The translations under genes were made by a program, and so were the position numbers. Below are positions 43,277 to 54,712 of a stretch of DNA of 64,000 bases, piece after piece; position 1 is the first letter of the stretch, and each line of letters opens with the position of its first letter. Under the pieces are notes generated by a model. It was not told the origin of the DNA and did not search any database. It saw only the letters and a program-made list of their open reading frames with translations. Origin of the DNA: Corylus avellana. Lineage: Eukaryota > Streptophyta > Magnoliopsida > Fagales > Betulaceae. The stretch spans positions 3,403,021-3,467,020 of the forward strand of contig NC_081541.1 of the NCBI RefSeq assembly GCF_901000735.1. The letters are read 5' to 3'.

Positions 43277-43658
43277 TCGCCCACCCCATAAGCCAAAAAA
43301 AAATAAAAAACAATTTTCTTAAAAAACCGGTTACCCGGTCTGGAAAACTGGTTGGAAGCTGGAACCGGCCGGTAACTGGGACCTCGGTTAACCAGGACCC
43401 GGTTTTCGGTTCCGGTTTCCCAAAACCTGGAACCAGGGTACCTCGGTTCCGATTCCAGTTTTGGCCAAAAAACAGGAAACCAGACCGGGTTGACACGCCT
43501 AGTTAAGACTTAATTATTTTTTTAGGTATTTTAGGTCTATAAGGTTTACATTTTCTTAGTTTATTAGGTTACTATTATTTGCCTATATATATAGGCCACT
43601 TCTGTATATTATTATGTATGATTCAATATACAATATTATTCTCAACATGGTATCACAT

Positions 43659-44282
43659 CACATGTTCTGAATCACCTTTAAATTTTTTTTTTCCACATAT
43701 TCTTTTTTTTTTTTCACGGTGCCACTAGTGTTTTTCGGCGAATCTCTTGCTCTGTCCTTTTCAACAAAACTTATTCTACAACTTAAACAAAAAGAAAAAA
43801 ACTTAACTAATAATAATACTCTGAAACTCATTTTATAGTGATTGAAATGTCGTGTTTTAATTAACCTTTTATGTTAAACACTTAAAAAAGTAAAAATGTT
43901 AATCATTTAAACCATATAACATCAACTGCTTTAAAATAAGTGTAACAAATGCCTTTAAATAATTCATTACTCAATCTAAAAAAATAAAAAGTCCGCATAC
44001 AAATAAATCATTATAACGGAATATATATATTCCTTCTTTTTTAATTCAAATATTAATACGCCATTTGTATTTAGTAGTATAATAATCTACTAAATAATAT
44101 TATTCATATATTTATACATAATTGCATAGCTTGAATTTTATTGAATGAACTACAAAAATATTGTTTAAAGTTAACAATATATTATTTGTCGGTCCTAAAT
44201 TGAAACATTTACTTAATATACAAGACTATAAGAGAGCATGATTTTTGCTAACTAAACACAATATTAAAAGTTATATAGAAAA
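43659..44282. other. Unit B upstream DNA, no gene
   Basis: Aligns with 6648-6790 plus 7256-7738 of unit A and 59273-59928 of unit C. AT-rich, with the empty site of the unit A MITE near 43805. Confidence 0.55.
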
Positions 44283-45192
44283 GGTTCCGTTTGTTTCGCC
44301 ATAAAATTATTTACGGAAAATGTTTTTCATATTTTTGGGTGTTTGGTGTGACGTAAAATAATAGTTAACGGAAAATATTTTTCCTTTGACCAAAAAATCT
44401 TATTTAATTTTCAGACATCTCATTCTCAAATTGACGGATCTTGTCAAGACTCACCCAAGACCCCGTTGGGACTCGCCTGTGACTTGACCGAGACCCGCCT
44501 GAGACTTGACCAGAACTCGCCCGAGACCTGATCGGACCCACCCTGGACCCTGCCGGAACTTGCCCAGGACTTGATCGGACCTACCCGGGACTTGATCAGG
44601 ACCTGCCAAGGACCCGCTCAGAACTTGACCAGGACTCGTCCGGGACTTGATTAAGACCCGACTAGACCCGCCCAGGACCCCCCATCGGGACTCTTAGAAA
44701 AATATTCTCGGCGAAAAACATTTTCCTTGAAAATGATTTCTTAGAAAACATTTTCTGATATTTGGCATGTAAGGAAAATCAGGCGGGTCCCAGTCGGGTC
44801 CCCAGACCCCGACATCGGAAAATTTTTTCAGCAGAAAACATTTTCCTGGAAAATATTTTTCGGTATTTGGTGTGTACACAAAATCATATTAAACAATAAA
44901 TTACAAAAATGTCCTTGTCTGGTCTTGGGCGAGTCCTGCCAAGGTCTCAGGCTGATCCCGACGAGTCCTAATAAGGTCTAGGCGAGGTCCAAGCAGGTCT
45001 TGGGTGTGTCGGAGTGGGTAATTTTCAGTTGTGAATAAAAATTACATTTTATAGGTTAATATGATTAAATGAAAATATAAAAACATATTTGTGATTTTTT
45101 GTGAGCGCGCCAAATGCTGAAAAATATTTTTATCATAAAATATTTTTCTGTAAAATGACTTTTATAAAAATATTTTCCACCGAAACAAAGCC
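44283..45192. mobile_element. TIR element with GC-rich tandem array (unit B copy)
   Basis: Counterpart of 7739-8639: GGTTCCGTTTGTTTCG at the left, CGAAACAAAGCC at the right, and an array of GACTTGACC/GACCTG units from about 44450 to 44690. Unit order differs from unit A. Confidence 0.65.
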
Positions 45193-45485
45193 AAAATGTT
45201 ACTTTATTTACATAAGTGGTTTAATGTGATTAATATTTAGAATTTCTTGAAATTTATTAAAATTAAAAAATATTGTGGACCGGTTGTCGCAAGTGAACGG
45301 ACAACATAATACTACTCAACAATGGAAACTGAAAAACTAGCTTTCTCTAGAAGCTCCCTCTTTCTCTCCTTGGAGAGACTCTTCGAAAAAGACTCTGGTC
45401 TTTTTATTTTCTGTGCGCTCATCAACATCCTCTCAGGTCCTCATCGTCCTCACATCTTGCCATTGGTCTGATTGATTTCTTTATT

Positions 45486-47840
45486 ATGGCCGACAACCCA
45501 ATCTCTCCAGATGATCTGCAAACCCTTATTCAAGAAACAGCTGCTTTGGGCTGGGACAATCCGGAACAGCTTGAAATTCTGGAGGAAGCCCCACCACATC
45601 AAGAAGCGTTCGCAATCCTGGGAAGGTTACTCACGTTGAAACCAGTTAATTCACAATTGGTCCGGTCTACTCTAGCTTCAGCCTGGAGTTTTGCTGCCCC
45701 CTTGACTGTGGAAATCATGGCTCCGAATCTGTTTTTATTTGCTGTTCCACAAAAGTGCCACATGGAGCGTATTCTTCAACAAGGACCATGGAATATTAGA
45801 GGTTCTCTTTTTCTCCTTCATCCTTGGTCTCTTGTTTTAGCCATAAACGAAGTTGTGCTAAATTTCTGTCCATTTTGGGTTCAAATTCATGGTCTGCCTA
45901 TGCAAAATATGACTACTCGTAATGCAATCATGATTGGTAAAGCTCTTGGTTCTTTGCTGGAAGTGGAAAATTGTAGCACTGTGGGTCTTATTTGTAGGCA
46001 ACATCTAAGAATTAAGGTGGATCTAAACACCTCAAATCCTTTAGTCCCTGGTTTCCACATTCCTCGGTCTGGTAAAGATCCTTTGTGGGTTAATTTTAAA
46101 TATGAGAGGTTGGCAGATTATTGCACTCTCTGTGGATTAATTGGTCATAAGAAATTATTTTGCCCTACTCCACCATCCTCACACCCTCACACTAGATATG
46201 GTATATCTCTCAAAGCAACGTCTTTTTCAAGCCCAATGGTTGTTTCTGCTACTTCTGGGAGTACTTCTGGTTCTGGGTTATCTTCGGAGGGCCAAGGTAT
46301 CCATTCTGAAGCTTCTGGTACGGCCTCACATGGTGGTGAGTCCACTCGGTTGCAAATAATTCCAAGAAACACCATGTCTCAGCTTGCTGTCCAAGACTCA
46401 AACTTCTCTCAAGATTCTGCCCCATTGTCAACAAAGGCTGTAGGCAAGCAACACGTGGGTCAATTTCAAAACTCTACTAGGTGTTGTGGATCTCCTTCAT
46501 CCACGTCATCAGAGGCCAGCTTTTCTCCTTCATCTGATGCAACACGTGCACCTATTATTGACAAAGGTAAGGCTCCTCTCATTACTGCCCAACCTCTCTT
46601 TTCAAACCTACAATCTCCTATCATCAATGCTGCAGATTTTCCTCTTCAATATTATTATGGATATTCTTCACCGTATCTCATGGATTCCACTATTACCAAC
46701 ATACAAGAAATATCAGAACCCATGTGCATCCCCTTGCAGCACTATACCACTATTGGGCCCCCTGATTTTCACTTCTCAAATATGCCAGGGCCAGCTTTTA
46801 ATCAGATTTCCATATCTCCTCTTGGGCCACCTGTAATACAGTCCCCTAACCTATCCAGACCAGTTTCTTCAAAAACCAATTTCTCTCCTGTTGGGCTTCC
46901 CAAATATTATCCCTCAAATATAGCAAGGCCTGTCTTAAATATCTCACCAATCTCTACGGTTGGACCTCCTGAACCCCACTCTCCTAAAGCAAAAAAGCCA
47001 ATTTCAACCAAACCCCAAAACCCCTCTGTTGGGCCAACCAGATTCCCTCAACCTTTCAATTTTAGCCCAAATCAAAATCTCAACCGTAAATCCACTTCAC
47101 AATCTACCCACTTCACCCGTTTCCATCCATACCCACCGAAAACACCTCCTCCTACAACCTGTCCATTTCGACCATCTGTACCTCCCCCTCAACAATCCCC
47201 TTCTTACCTCCCAGATACTCCTGTCCCGCCTTTAGCCCCTGACTTGAATTTGTTGGCCAAAAACAAGAAAAAAAGGGTGGCTTTGGGGGACACTGGTGAA
47301 GCCTCGGCAGGTTCTCTGAAAAAATCAAAGCAAATTCCTGTCCCACAGTATGACTCTTTTACTAGTATGGAAATGGCTACTTTATCATTGGCTTCTCTCA
47401 AGAGCTCGGCTGCGACTATGGGTCCTTTTACAGCTTTTCTACACAGCCCTCTCTCTTCAACTCTGAGTGACCATTTTCCCAACCAAGGCATGCAGATTTC
47501 TATAAGTGAAAGTTCTTTTCCTCTTAATGAACAGGGAGGTCCCTTGGCTCAGTCACGGTTGAGTCGAACTGCTTCTTTGACTCCTTCTCAAGTTGCTGGA
47601 AATATTTCTTCTTTTGGCACCTCCTCTACCATGTCTTTTGGAGCTAGGACTGTCACTGCCTCAACAGCTATAAATCCGGATATCTCCCGCAGGTATTATC
47701 GAGCTTTAAGAGGAAATAGGCGCTCTGGAAAGGCTTCTCAGGCTGATGGGGATTTTGTTAGAGATGATGTAGAGGTTCATTCTTCTGATGTTGTTACTTC
47801 TAAGGGAGCGGGTCTGCCTAGGCCCCCTCCCAAGATATGA
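45486..47840 (+). CDS. LINE ORF1: DUF4283-type RNA-binding protein with zinc knuckle, 784 aa
   Basis: A single uninterrupted frame. Residues about 30-170 resemble the DUF4283 region of plant LINE ORF1 proteins (FLFAVPQKCHMERILQQGPW, PFWVQIHGLPMQNMTTRNA). A CX2CX4HX4C zinc knuckle follows at residues 213-226 (CTLCGLIGHKKLFC). The rest is a long Ser/Pro-rich low-complexity region with repeated SPLGPP/SPVGLP-like phrases (about 400-560) and a basic patch (KNKKKR, about 596). It probably coats the LINE RNA. The stop codon overlaps the ORF2 start (ATGA), which suggests reinitiation or coupled translation. Confidence 0.88.
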   Translation: MADNPISPDDLQTLIQETAALGWDNPEQLEILEEAPPHQEAFAILGRLLTLKPVNSQLVRSTLASAWSFAAPLTVEIMAPNLFLFAVPQKCHMERILQQGPWNIRGSLFLLHPWSLVLAINEVVLNFCPFWVQIHGLPMQNMTTRNAIMIGKALGSLLEVENCSTVGLICRQHLRIKVDLNTSNPLVPGFHIPRSGKDPLWVNFKYERLADYCTLCGLIGHKKLFCPTPPSSHPHTRYGISLKATSFSSPMVVSATSGSTSGSGLSSEGQGIHSEASGTASHGGESTRLQIIPRNTMSQLAVQDSNFSQDSAPLSTKAVGKQHVGQFQNSTRCCGSPSSTSSEASFSPSSDATRAPIIDKGKAPLITAQPLFSNLQSPIINAADFPLQYYYGYSSPYLMDSTITNIQEISEPMCIPLQHYTTIGPPDFHFSNMPGPAFNQISISPLGPPVIQSPNLSRPVSSKTNFSPVGLPKYYPSNIARPVLNISPISTVGPPEPHSPKAKKPISTKPQNPSVGPTRFPQPFNFSPNQNLNRKSTSQSTHFTRFHPYPPKTPPPTTCPFRPSVPPPQQSPSYLPDTPVPPLAPDLNLLAKNKKKRVALGDTGEASAGSLKKSKQIPVPQYDSFTSMEMATLSLASLKSSAATMGPFTAFLHSPLSSTLSDHFPNQGMQISISESSFPLNEQGGPLAQSRLSRTASLTPSQVAGNISSFGTSSTMSFGARTVTASTAINPDISRRYYRALRGNRRSGKASQADGDFVRDDVEVHSSDVVTSKGAGLPRPPPKI

Positions 47841-50800
47841 TTTTCCTTACTTGGAATTGCAGAGGCTTATCCCGTGCCTCTGCAATTCGTAGTTTACGGG
47901 CAAAGGTTAGAAAACATTCCCCTGATGTAATTTTTCTTTCTGAAACTAAGACAAAACCGTATGATGCTACTATTATACTGAATAGGCTTGGTTTCTTTTT
48001 GATGTCCCATGTTCCTCCTTCTGGCTCTAGAGGAGGACTTTTGTTAGCTTGGCGTTTTGGTGTTGAACTCGAATGTTTTCTTTCCACTATAAATACAATA
48101 AGTGCTTGGTGTTACTCTGATCCTCCTCATAAAACTTGGATTTTGTCTTGTATATATGGCTCTCCTTATAGTACTCATAAAGTTAAATTATGGGAATCTC
48201 TGGATTCTGTGGGTAAAGATTTTTCTGGGGCTTGGTTGTGTATTGGAGACTTCAATATGATCTTGAATCAATCGGAAAAACAAGGTGGACGCCCGTTTGC
48301 TAGTTCTTCCAATGATTTCTTTCACTCTTTTATGGATTCATACGGCATGGTTGATTTAGGTTTTTCTGGTAATCCTTTCACTTGGTCTAATAATAGACAG
48401 GGTCATCAAAATATTAAAGAACGCTTGGATAGAGGTATTGCTTCTACTAATTGGGTTCATCAATTTCCAGCTTTCTCTCTTCGCCATTTGCATGCGCATG
48501 CTTCTGATCATAATCCTCTATTGCTCAACACTTCTATGGATTCTTCCACATTACCTCGTCCATTTAGATTTGAAGAATTTTGGACTAGAGATTCATCTTG
48601 TGAATCAGTTATAGCTATGGCTTGGGATTATGTCTTGAATGGTTCTCCAGCTTTTATGTTATCTAACCGTTTGAAAACCACAAAGGCTGCACTCCAGAGT
48701 TGGAATATACTTCACTTTGGCAACATACAAAAAAATATTACAGCGACTCTTGGAAAACTGGATGTTATCCAACAAGCTTCTCCTTCATCTCAGAATCAAT
48801 TAGAGGAGCTGTCACTTCAGAAAGTGCTCAATGATCTTTTGGAAAAAGAGGAAATTCTTTGAAAAAATAAATCTCATGAACTTTGGTTGACTTGCAAAGA
48901 TTTAAATACCAAATTTTTCCATACCTCTACTCTCATAAAGCGAAGGCGCAATGCTATAAATTTCCTTAATGCTATTGGGAACTGCTTCATGAATCATTTC
49001 AAAACATTATTCTCCTCTTCAAGCCCTATTATTTTTGATAATATGCTATCTTTATTTGATAGTGTTATTTCGGAAGAGGAAAATAAAATGTTATGCAATA
49101 TTCCTTCAGAACAAGAAATCTATATTGCTCTTTCCAGTATAGGGTCCACCAAAGCCCCAGGACCCAATGGCTTTACTGCTCTTTTCTATAAGAAATATTG
49201 GCATATTGTGAAAGAGGTGGTTCTCCAATGCGTATGGGATTTCTTCTCACACAACCATCTTTTGAGTGAACAGAATCATACTTTTATTGCTCTTGTTCAG
49301 AAGCAGCTTGGTCCCTTTTCTGTACATCACTTTAGGCCTATTAGTCTGTGCAATATCATTTACATGATTATCTCCAAGATATTGGCAAATAGGTTTAAAT
49401 CTTTGCTTCCTAGTATAATCTCTCCTTATCAATCTGCATTTGTGCCTGCTAGAAATATTCAAGATAATTCTATTTTAGCTCATGAGCTCCTTCACACTCT
49501 TAAATCAAAACAAGGAAGAGGTGGTCTCATGGCGGTTAAGATTGACATGGAGAAAGCTTTTGACCGGATGGAATGGAATTTTATTTTAGCTATTTTATCC
49601 AAGTTGGGTTTTCACCCACTGTGGATAAATTGGATTCGCATCTGTATATCCACCACGACCTTCTCCATAATGATTAATGGCAGTCCTTTTGGGTTCTTCG
49701 CTCCAACTAGAGGTCTACGACAAGGAGATCCTTTATCTCCTTTTCTTTTTACACTGGGTACTGAAGTTATTTCGCGACTTTTTCATCAACAGGAATCTCT
49801 GGGCTTACTCAAAGGAATCCGAATCGGTCGTTCTTGTGCTCCTATTACCCATCTTTTATTTGCTGATGATCTGATCGTTTTTGCTAAAGCCACTTCCACT
49901 GAAGCATCTCGAATTAAATCCTGTCTAGATCAATATTGCAGCTGGTCTGGTCAAAAGGTTAACATCTCAAAATCCTTCATTCATTTCAGCAAAAATACGG
50001 TAGCTTCCACTCGTACATGCATCAATAATTTTCTACCGTTTAAACCATCAACTTCTGCGGCTATTTATCTAGGGCTTCCTTTTCTCATGAGTCGTTCGAA
50101 ATCAGTGAACTTCCAGTTTTTATTAGATAGGGTTGTGGGTAAAGTTGATGGTTGGCGTGCTAAAACTCTGTCTCAAGCAGGAAGATCTATGCTTATTAAA
50201 TCTACAGCATCAACTATTCCTTCTTATGCGATGGGCACTTTTCTTCTCCCCGATACCATTTGCCATAAGCTAGATAAAATCTTTAAAGATTTTTGGTGGG
50301 GATTCCCAAAAGGTAAATCTCGAAATCTCTCTCTAAAATCTTGGAGTTCAATTTGCTTACCCCGTCAGGCAGGTGGCTTGGGTTTTAGGCTAATGAAAGA
50401 TGTCAATCTTGCTCTGATTGCTAAACTTGGTTGGAAACTTCTTTCAAATTTTGATTCTCTCTGGGTTCGGCAACTCTCGGAGAAGTATATTAAGTATGGT
50501 AACTTTTTCTCTTCACCAATCACACCCTCAGCTTCATGGTTATGGAAAGGAATTCAAAAGAGCAAGCCTCTTTTACTTTCTGGAGCTTGCCTCCAAGTCG
50601 CAAAAACATCATCGCTTCCTATATGGTCTTCTGCTTGGATTCCCACTATGACAGACTTCAAACCAGCTCCGAGGTTTCCTTGTAATAGATCTCAGCCTTC
50701 TTTGCGTATTTCTGACTTGCTTCAGCAATCTCCATTACAATGGAATCTGTCTATGATTTCAGCTATCTTCGATCAAGACACTGTTGCTGAAATTTTGAAG

Positions 50801-51931
50801 ATTAAAATATCCTTAAATCCATTTCCACAATATATCTGGACTCCTTCTTGCTCAGGAAAATTTTCTTTAAATTCAGCTTATCTCTCCATTATTTATGCTC
50901 GTTCTCTTCCAGTTCCTATTCAGGTTCCTTCTTCTTTTTGGAAATCTATTTGGAGGTTAAATCTGAATGATCGGTTGAGACTTTTTCTCTGGAAAATTGC
51001 TTGGAATATTCTCCCTACAAGAGCTAGATTGGATGAATTATTTTCCACAAATAACTCCTTGAATCATTGCCCTTTATGCAAAACTGCTATGGATTCGCTG
51101 CAGCATCTTTTTTTCAATTGCATCTTTGCTCGCGTTGTATGGCGGAATTCTTTTTGGCCTCTTGACTCTTCGGCTCTGGATTTTTCTAACATGGTTGATT
51201 GGATAAATGTGATTCTTTCTCCTGGTATATCTCTAGCAATTCCACCAGCTGATCATCATAAATTCCAAATATTTGCGTCTGTCGCATGTGATATTTTATG
51301 GTTCTATCGCAACAAAGCCTATCATGAGGGGAAAATTGTGAGTGCTCGTTCCATCTCTGCTCATATCAACAAAATTACTTTGGAACATTTTCAAGCTTGG
51401 AATATTAAATCTTCTCTCACAGAAGAAATTTGGACTCCTCCATCTGTGGCTTGGTTTAAGATTAACTTTGATACAGCCATTAGAGATTCTTTTTCTGTTC
51501 AAGCAGCGGTCTGTCGAGATTCTAATGGCTCTATTATTCGAATTCTCTCTCAAATCAGTCCGGCCTGCCTTCCTAATTATGGGGAAGCCTTTGCAGCTCA
51601 ATTGGCAGTTTCTCTAACTATTTCACTTCATATTGATAAATTTATTATAGAAGGCGATTCCCAAGTTGTCATTCTGGCTCTCCAGCAGCCCGCTCTCTCT
51701 TTCGATTGGAGGATTTCTTCCATTATTTCGGATACCATTGACTCTATCCCAGCATCTTCTTTTTGGGAAGCTAGGAAAGTCAAAAGAAGTGCAAACTTCT
51801 GCGCCCATTATGCAGCACGTTGGGCCGCGGCTAGAAATTTTTCTGGCTGCATTCCCTGTCACTCTTCTTCGTTTAGCTCAATTCCTATCGCCAGCGGAAA
51901 GGATCCTCCAAACTTTTTATTGCTTTCTTAG
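47837..51931 (+). pseudogene. LINE ORF2: endonuclease, reverse transcriptase, RNase H-like; one nonsense codon
   Basis: The frame runs 1365 codons (stop included) from the ATGA overlap, interrupted by TGA at 48860-48862. The sequence after it continues in the same frame (KNKSHELWLTCKDLNTKFFH). Related LINEs usually have Trp here, so TGG to TGA is likely. Domains in order: APE-type endonuclease (TWNCRGLS at the start, LSETKT, IGDFNMI, SDHNPLLL), reverse transcriptase (RPISLCNIIYMIISKILANR, QSAFVPARNIQDN, FADDLIVFAKA near codon 675), zinc-binding RT tail (CPLCKTAMDSLQHLFFNC, about codon 1077) and an RNase H-like end (WFKINFDTAIRD, GEAFAAQLAVSL, IEGDSQVV). A stretch after INFLNAIG seems about 15 residues short compared with relatives. 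Otherwise it is well preserved. Confidence 0.9.
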
Positions 51932-52021
51932 TTTTTTCTTAGTTTGTTGTTTTCTTTTTCTGTTTGTTGTTGTTGTTGTTTCATGTACTCACAAAAAAAA
52001 AAAAAAAAACAATGGAAAGTG

Positions 52022-52665
52022 TGGGGCCACCACTGTCATAAACCTTTGGAGGGAAGGAAGCAGCCTTGACCATTATTACCTACAGTGTCAAGCTGGAAAG
52101 ACCCGGAGGATTCTAGAATTCCCCATCATCTAACTTGGATTCATGATCTACTTATAAAAATAAAAAAATAAAAAACTTGGATTCTAGAATTTTCCATTAT
52201 CTAACTTGGATTCATGACGTACTTACTACTTATAAAAAAATATAAAGAAAAAAACTTGGGCTCTAGAATCCTCCATCCTACCCACTTCACTAGGTTTTGA
52301 TGGAAATATAAAATCCAGCTACTTTTTCTAGTTTTTTTTTTTTAATAATAGAGCATTTTAATCAATATATATTCTTAAAAGTGACAAGATGAAAAAAAAA
52401 AAAAAAAAGTGTTCACTTTTAATAATGAAAACATCTTTAAAAAAGATAAAAATAGATATAATTAAAACGAATGAAATATTATTATGGAATAAAGTACTGA
52501 GTTTATTTTTGATTTTCTTGGGTTCTTTGTGAAATTTTTTATCTATTAAAAAAAGAAAAAAGAACCCTCTCCTAAATCAAAACTATGAAGATTAATTTGT
52601 CAATAACCTGAACTATCACGACTAATTTAATAATTTCCATATAATGAAAATCAAAGGGCGAAAAC
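52022..52665. other. Unit B DNA downstream of the LINE, no gene
   Basis: Resumes the unit sequence (GGGGCCACCACTGTCATAAA) and aligns with 8787-8815 plus 9415-9800, 10310-10398 and 11826-11985 of unit A, and with 61000-61205 and 61877-62344 of unit C. It contains the empty sites of the three unit A insertions and of the unit C element. Confidence 0.55.
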
Positions 52666-52920
52666 TGGATGTGTTTGGCAATGGAATGGAAAAAGGAAGT
52701 GGAACGATACTGTAGTAGATTTGATTGATATGTGAAAAAAAAAGTAAGAATGTTTTGTATAAAAAAATGAAAAAATTTGTTTTGTAGTGATTTTTTTTAT
52801 TTAAATAATAATAAAAAATAATTGATGTGATGTAAAAAGTAAAACTACTATAATTAATTTTGAGGAGAATTTTTTTATTTTTAGATTCGGTTAGGTCCAG
52901 CCCTTTGTCAAACAAAGCCA
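52666..52920. mobile_element. MITE shared by units B and C
   Basis: TGGATGTGTTTGGCAA at the left is mirrored by TTGTCAAACAAAGCCA at the right. Unit C has it at 62345-62594 (TGGCTGTTTTGGCAA end). Unit A lacks it (GGGCGAAAACACTAGG near 11992). Confidence 0.65.
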
Positions 52921-52946
52921 CTAGGAACTCGAGCGTAATAAATTAT

Positions 52947-53255
52947 GGCAGTGTTTGCCAATGGCTTAGGTTGGTATTGTACCAGGGCCGGTACTGTAAC
53001 ACTGTTTTTAGGAATATGTATTGATTGGTTTTAGTGAAAATATTTTGTGGGGAAAAGTAAAAAAATATATTTTATATAAAAAAATGTAAAAAATTTATTT
53101 TATAGTGATTTTTTTAATTGAATAATAATAAAAAAATAATTAATGTGATATAAAAAATAAAAATGTTAAGATTAATTTTGAGGTAAAAGAATTTTTATTC
53201 TTTGGATCGAGGAAGGGCCTTGTACCGAACCAGCACGTGCTTGGCAAACACTGCC
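52947..53255. mobile_element. MITE specific to unit B
   Basis: GGCAGTGTTTGCCAA at the left is mirrored exactly by TTGGCAAACACTGCC at the right, with TAT on both sides. Inner ends GGTTGGTATTGTACCAG and CTTGTACCGAACC also pair. Neither unit A nor unit C has it. Confidence 0.75.
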
Positions 53256-54108
53256 TATAAACCATGGGAAGCGTGGGGGCCAGTGTGATGAAACATTGGT
53301 CAAAAGCAAGTAAACCTTGACCATTTGCCCAAGGACCACTACTGGCGCGTGAAGCTCAAAACATAAAACGAGGGGAATTCTAGAATCATCCATTCTCTAA
53401 ATTGGATTGGTATTCTCTGACGTTCAAAAAGAACGTGGGTAGGTCCATCCTATCCACTTCTCAGTGCTGAAGGCCGAAGCTTATAGGCCACGTAGTTAAC
53501 TGTTGAAGTGGGGCCCTTGATATTTATATCCTTATATTATATAGTTAGGTTATGTGGGAAAAAGCCCAAACAATTATTTTGTTTGACATAAATAATAACT
53601 ATATTTTGTAATTAATAGAGTACACTGTACACATCATATCATATATTATGGTATGTTATTTATATATCGTACTTATTATCAAAAGTTGTAACAAGTGTTT
53701 TTTTATTGAAATTCTACTGCCATTTTTTTTTTTTTAAAACATTTGATATTAATATTTTATTTTCTCGACAATTATCAATTAACCCACGTAATGCATGAGA
53801 ACAATGCTATTTTTTTTTTTCCTAATTCGCAGAAGGCTAATTTAAAAACACAACCACAGGTTTTTTTTTTTTTTTTTTTTGACGTAGAATAATATCTAAA
53901 GTGAATATCATGAATTCATGATTGCATAGTCCAAGTTAAAACTAATACGTGTTTTAATGATAACAAATAACAATGAACCTTATTACAAATATAACAACGA
54001 ACACCAGATGAAAGCAATTCCTGTAGTTATTCATCAAGAATTTTATCATAAAATTTTCTAACACCACATTCTTAACTTCCTATGTTAAAAAGCATTAACC
54101 TTTAAGAC

Positions 54109-54146
<38 letters not shown>

Positions 54147-54165
54147 CAAGCTCTTGCTGTCTAAT
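53256..54165. other. Distal unit B upstream DNA, no gene
   Basis: Aligns with 12040-12965 (unit A) and 62600-63557 (unit C) with indels, including loss of about 70-100 bp near 53575 compared with both. Poly(T) and TA tracts only. Confidence 0.5.
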
Positions 54166-54712
54166 TAGAGGTGTACATGCAGATGTAATTATTTGTAATA
54201 TTTGTAAATTCGCATTCGTAAAATGCGGATATCACTTTTAGATATCCACATTCGCATTATATTTTTATTAACCGTATCTGCGCGGTTATTAATTGCGATT
54301 ATTATTTGCTATCTGCATTTTAGGTCATGAGCCTATTTTATTCTTTTGAGTCTTCTTTTGGTCTCTATTACAACTTATTTTAAGCAATTTGAAAATAGTT
54401 TGTGTCGATTTTTAGTATTTTGGACTTGTTTTAATTTTTTTAAGCCCTAATATTTTGAAAATATATTGATTTCATAGTACTTTTGTCTTTTTGCCTAAAT
54501 GAATGAGTGTACTATGAAAAAAAACACATAACATATACATAATCCAAAACGACATAAACCTCATCCAAAACAACATCGATTTGGTATTTAATATAATATA
54601 TAAAAGGTATATGGATGCAGTTATCCTAAAACCGTTATTTACATCTACATATGCGGATAGTTGCGGATAGCGGATGCATGTGGGTAATATCTGACTTCAT
54701 GTACACTTCTAC
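54166..54712. mobile_element. hAT-like element
   Basis: TAGAGGTGTACATGCAGAT at the left is mirrored by TGACTTCATGTACACTTCTA at the right. GCGGATA/TATCCGC-type subterminal repeats (AATGCGGATATCAC, GCGGATAGTTGCGGATAGCGG) are typical of hAT elements. Unit C carries its left part at 63558 to the window end; unit A keeps only the first 20 or so bases near 12972. Confidence 0.65.

Larger units (their letters stand above)
41262..43501. mobile_element. hAT-like TIR element with captured gene pieces and a nested element
   Basis: AGGAGTGTCAA at the left is mirrored by TTGACACGCCT at the right. Units A and C show the empty site (ATATTAGGTTAAGA). GGTTAAAA before and AGTTAAGA after are consistent with a diverged 8-bp duplication. 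Subterminal regions are full of GGAACCGG/CCGGTT repeats. Inside are a second element (41429-42582) with a helicase fragment, an unidentified GC-rich coding-like stretch (42714-42905) and an EF-1alpha 5' fragment (42960-43276). No transposase is visible. Confidence 0.65.
41240..43658 (+). mobile_element. Short LTR plus PBS, split by nested insertion
   Basis: TGTTAAGAATATTAGGTTAA (from 41240) continues, after the inserted element, at 43502 (AGTTAAGACTTAATT) and ends TTCTCAACA (43646) before TGGTATCACATC. It is the same LTR as 6474-6635 and 59100-59260. Confidence 0.6.
45332..52007 (+). mobile_element. Near-complete L1-type LINE
   Basis: The element has a 5' leader of about 150 bp, ORF1 (45486-47840), ORF2 (47837-51931), a short T-rich 3' UTR and a poly(A) tail (51993 to about 52009). 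It is bounded by a 14-bp target duplication, AACAATGGAAACTG (45318-45331) and AACAATGGAAAGTG (52008-52021), one mismatch. Unit A (CCATGGAAACTGTGGGGCC, about 8768) and unit C (AATGGAAACTCTGGGGCC, about 60993) show the empty site. The insertion is therefore younger than the unit duplication. One nonsense codon in ORF2 makes this copy non-autonomous as it stands. Confidence 0.92.

Noticed and set aside
46141..46836. Extra genes in other frames of LINE ORF1
   Set aside because: They are shadows of the ORF1 frame, without domains of their own.
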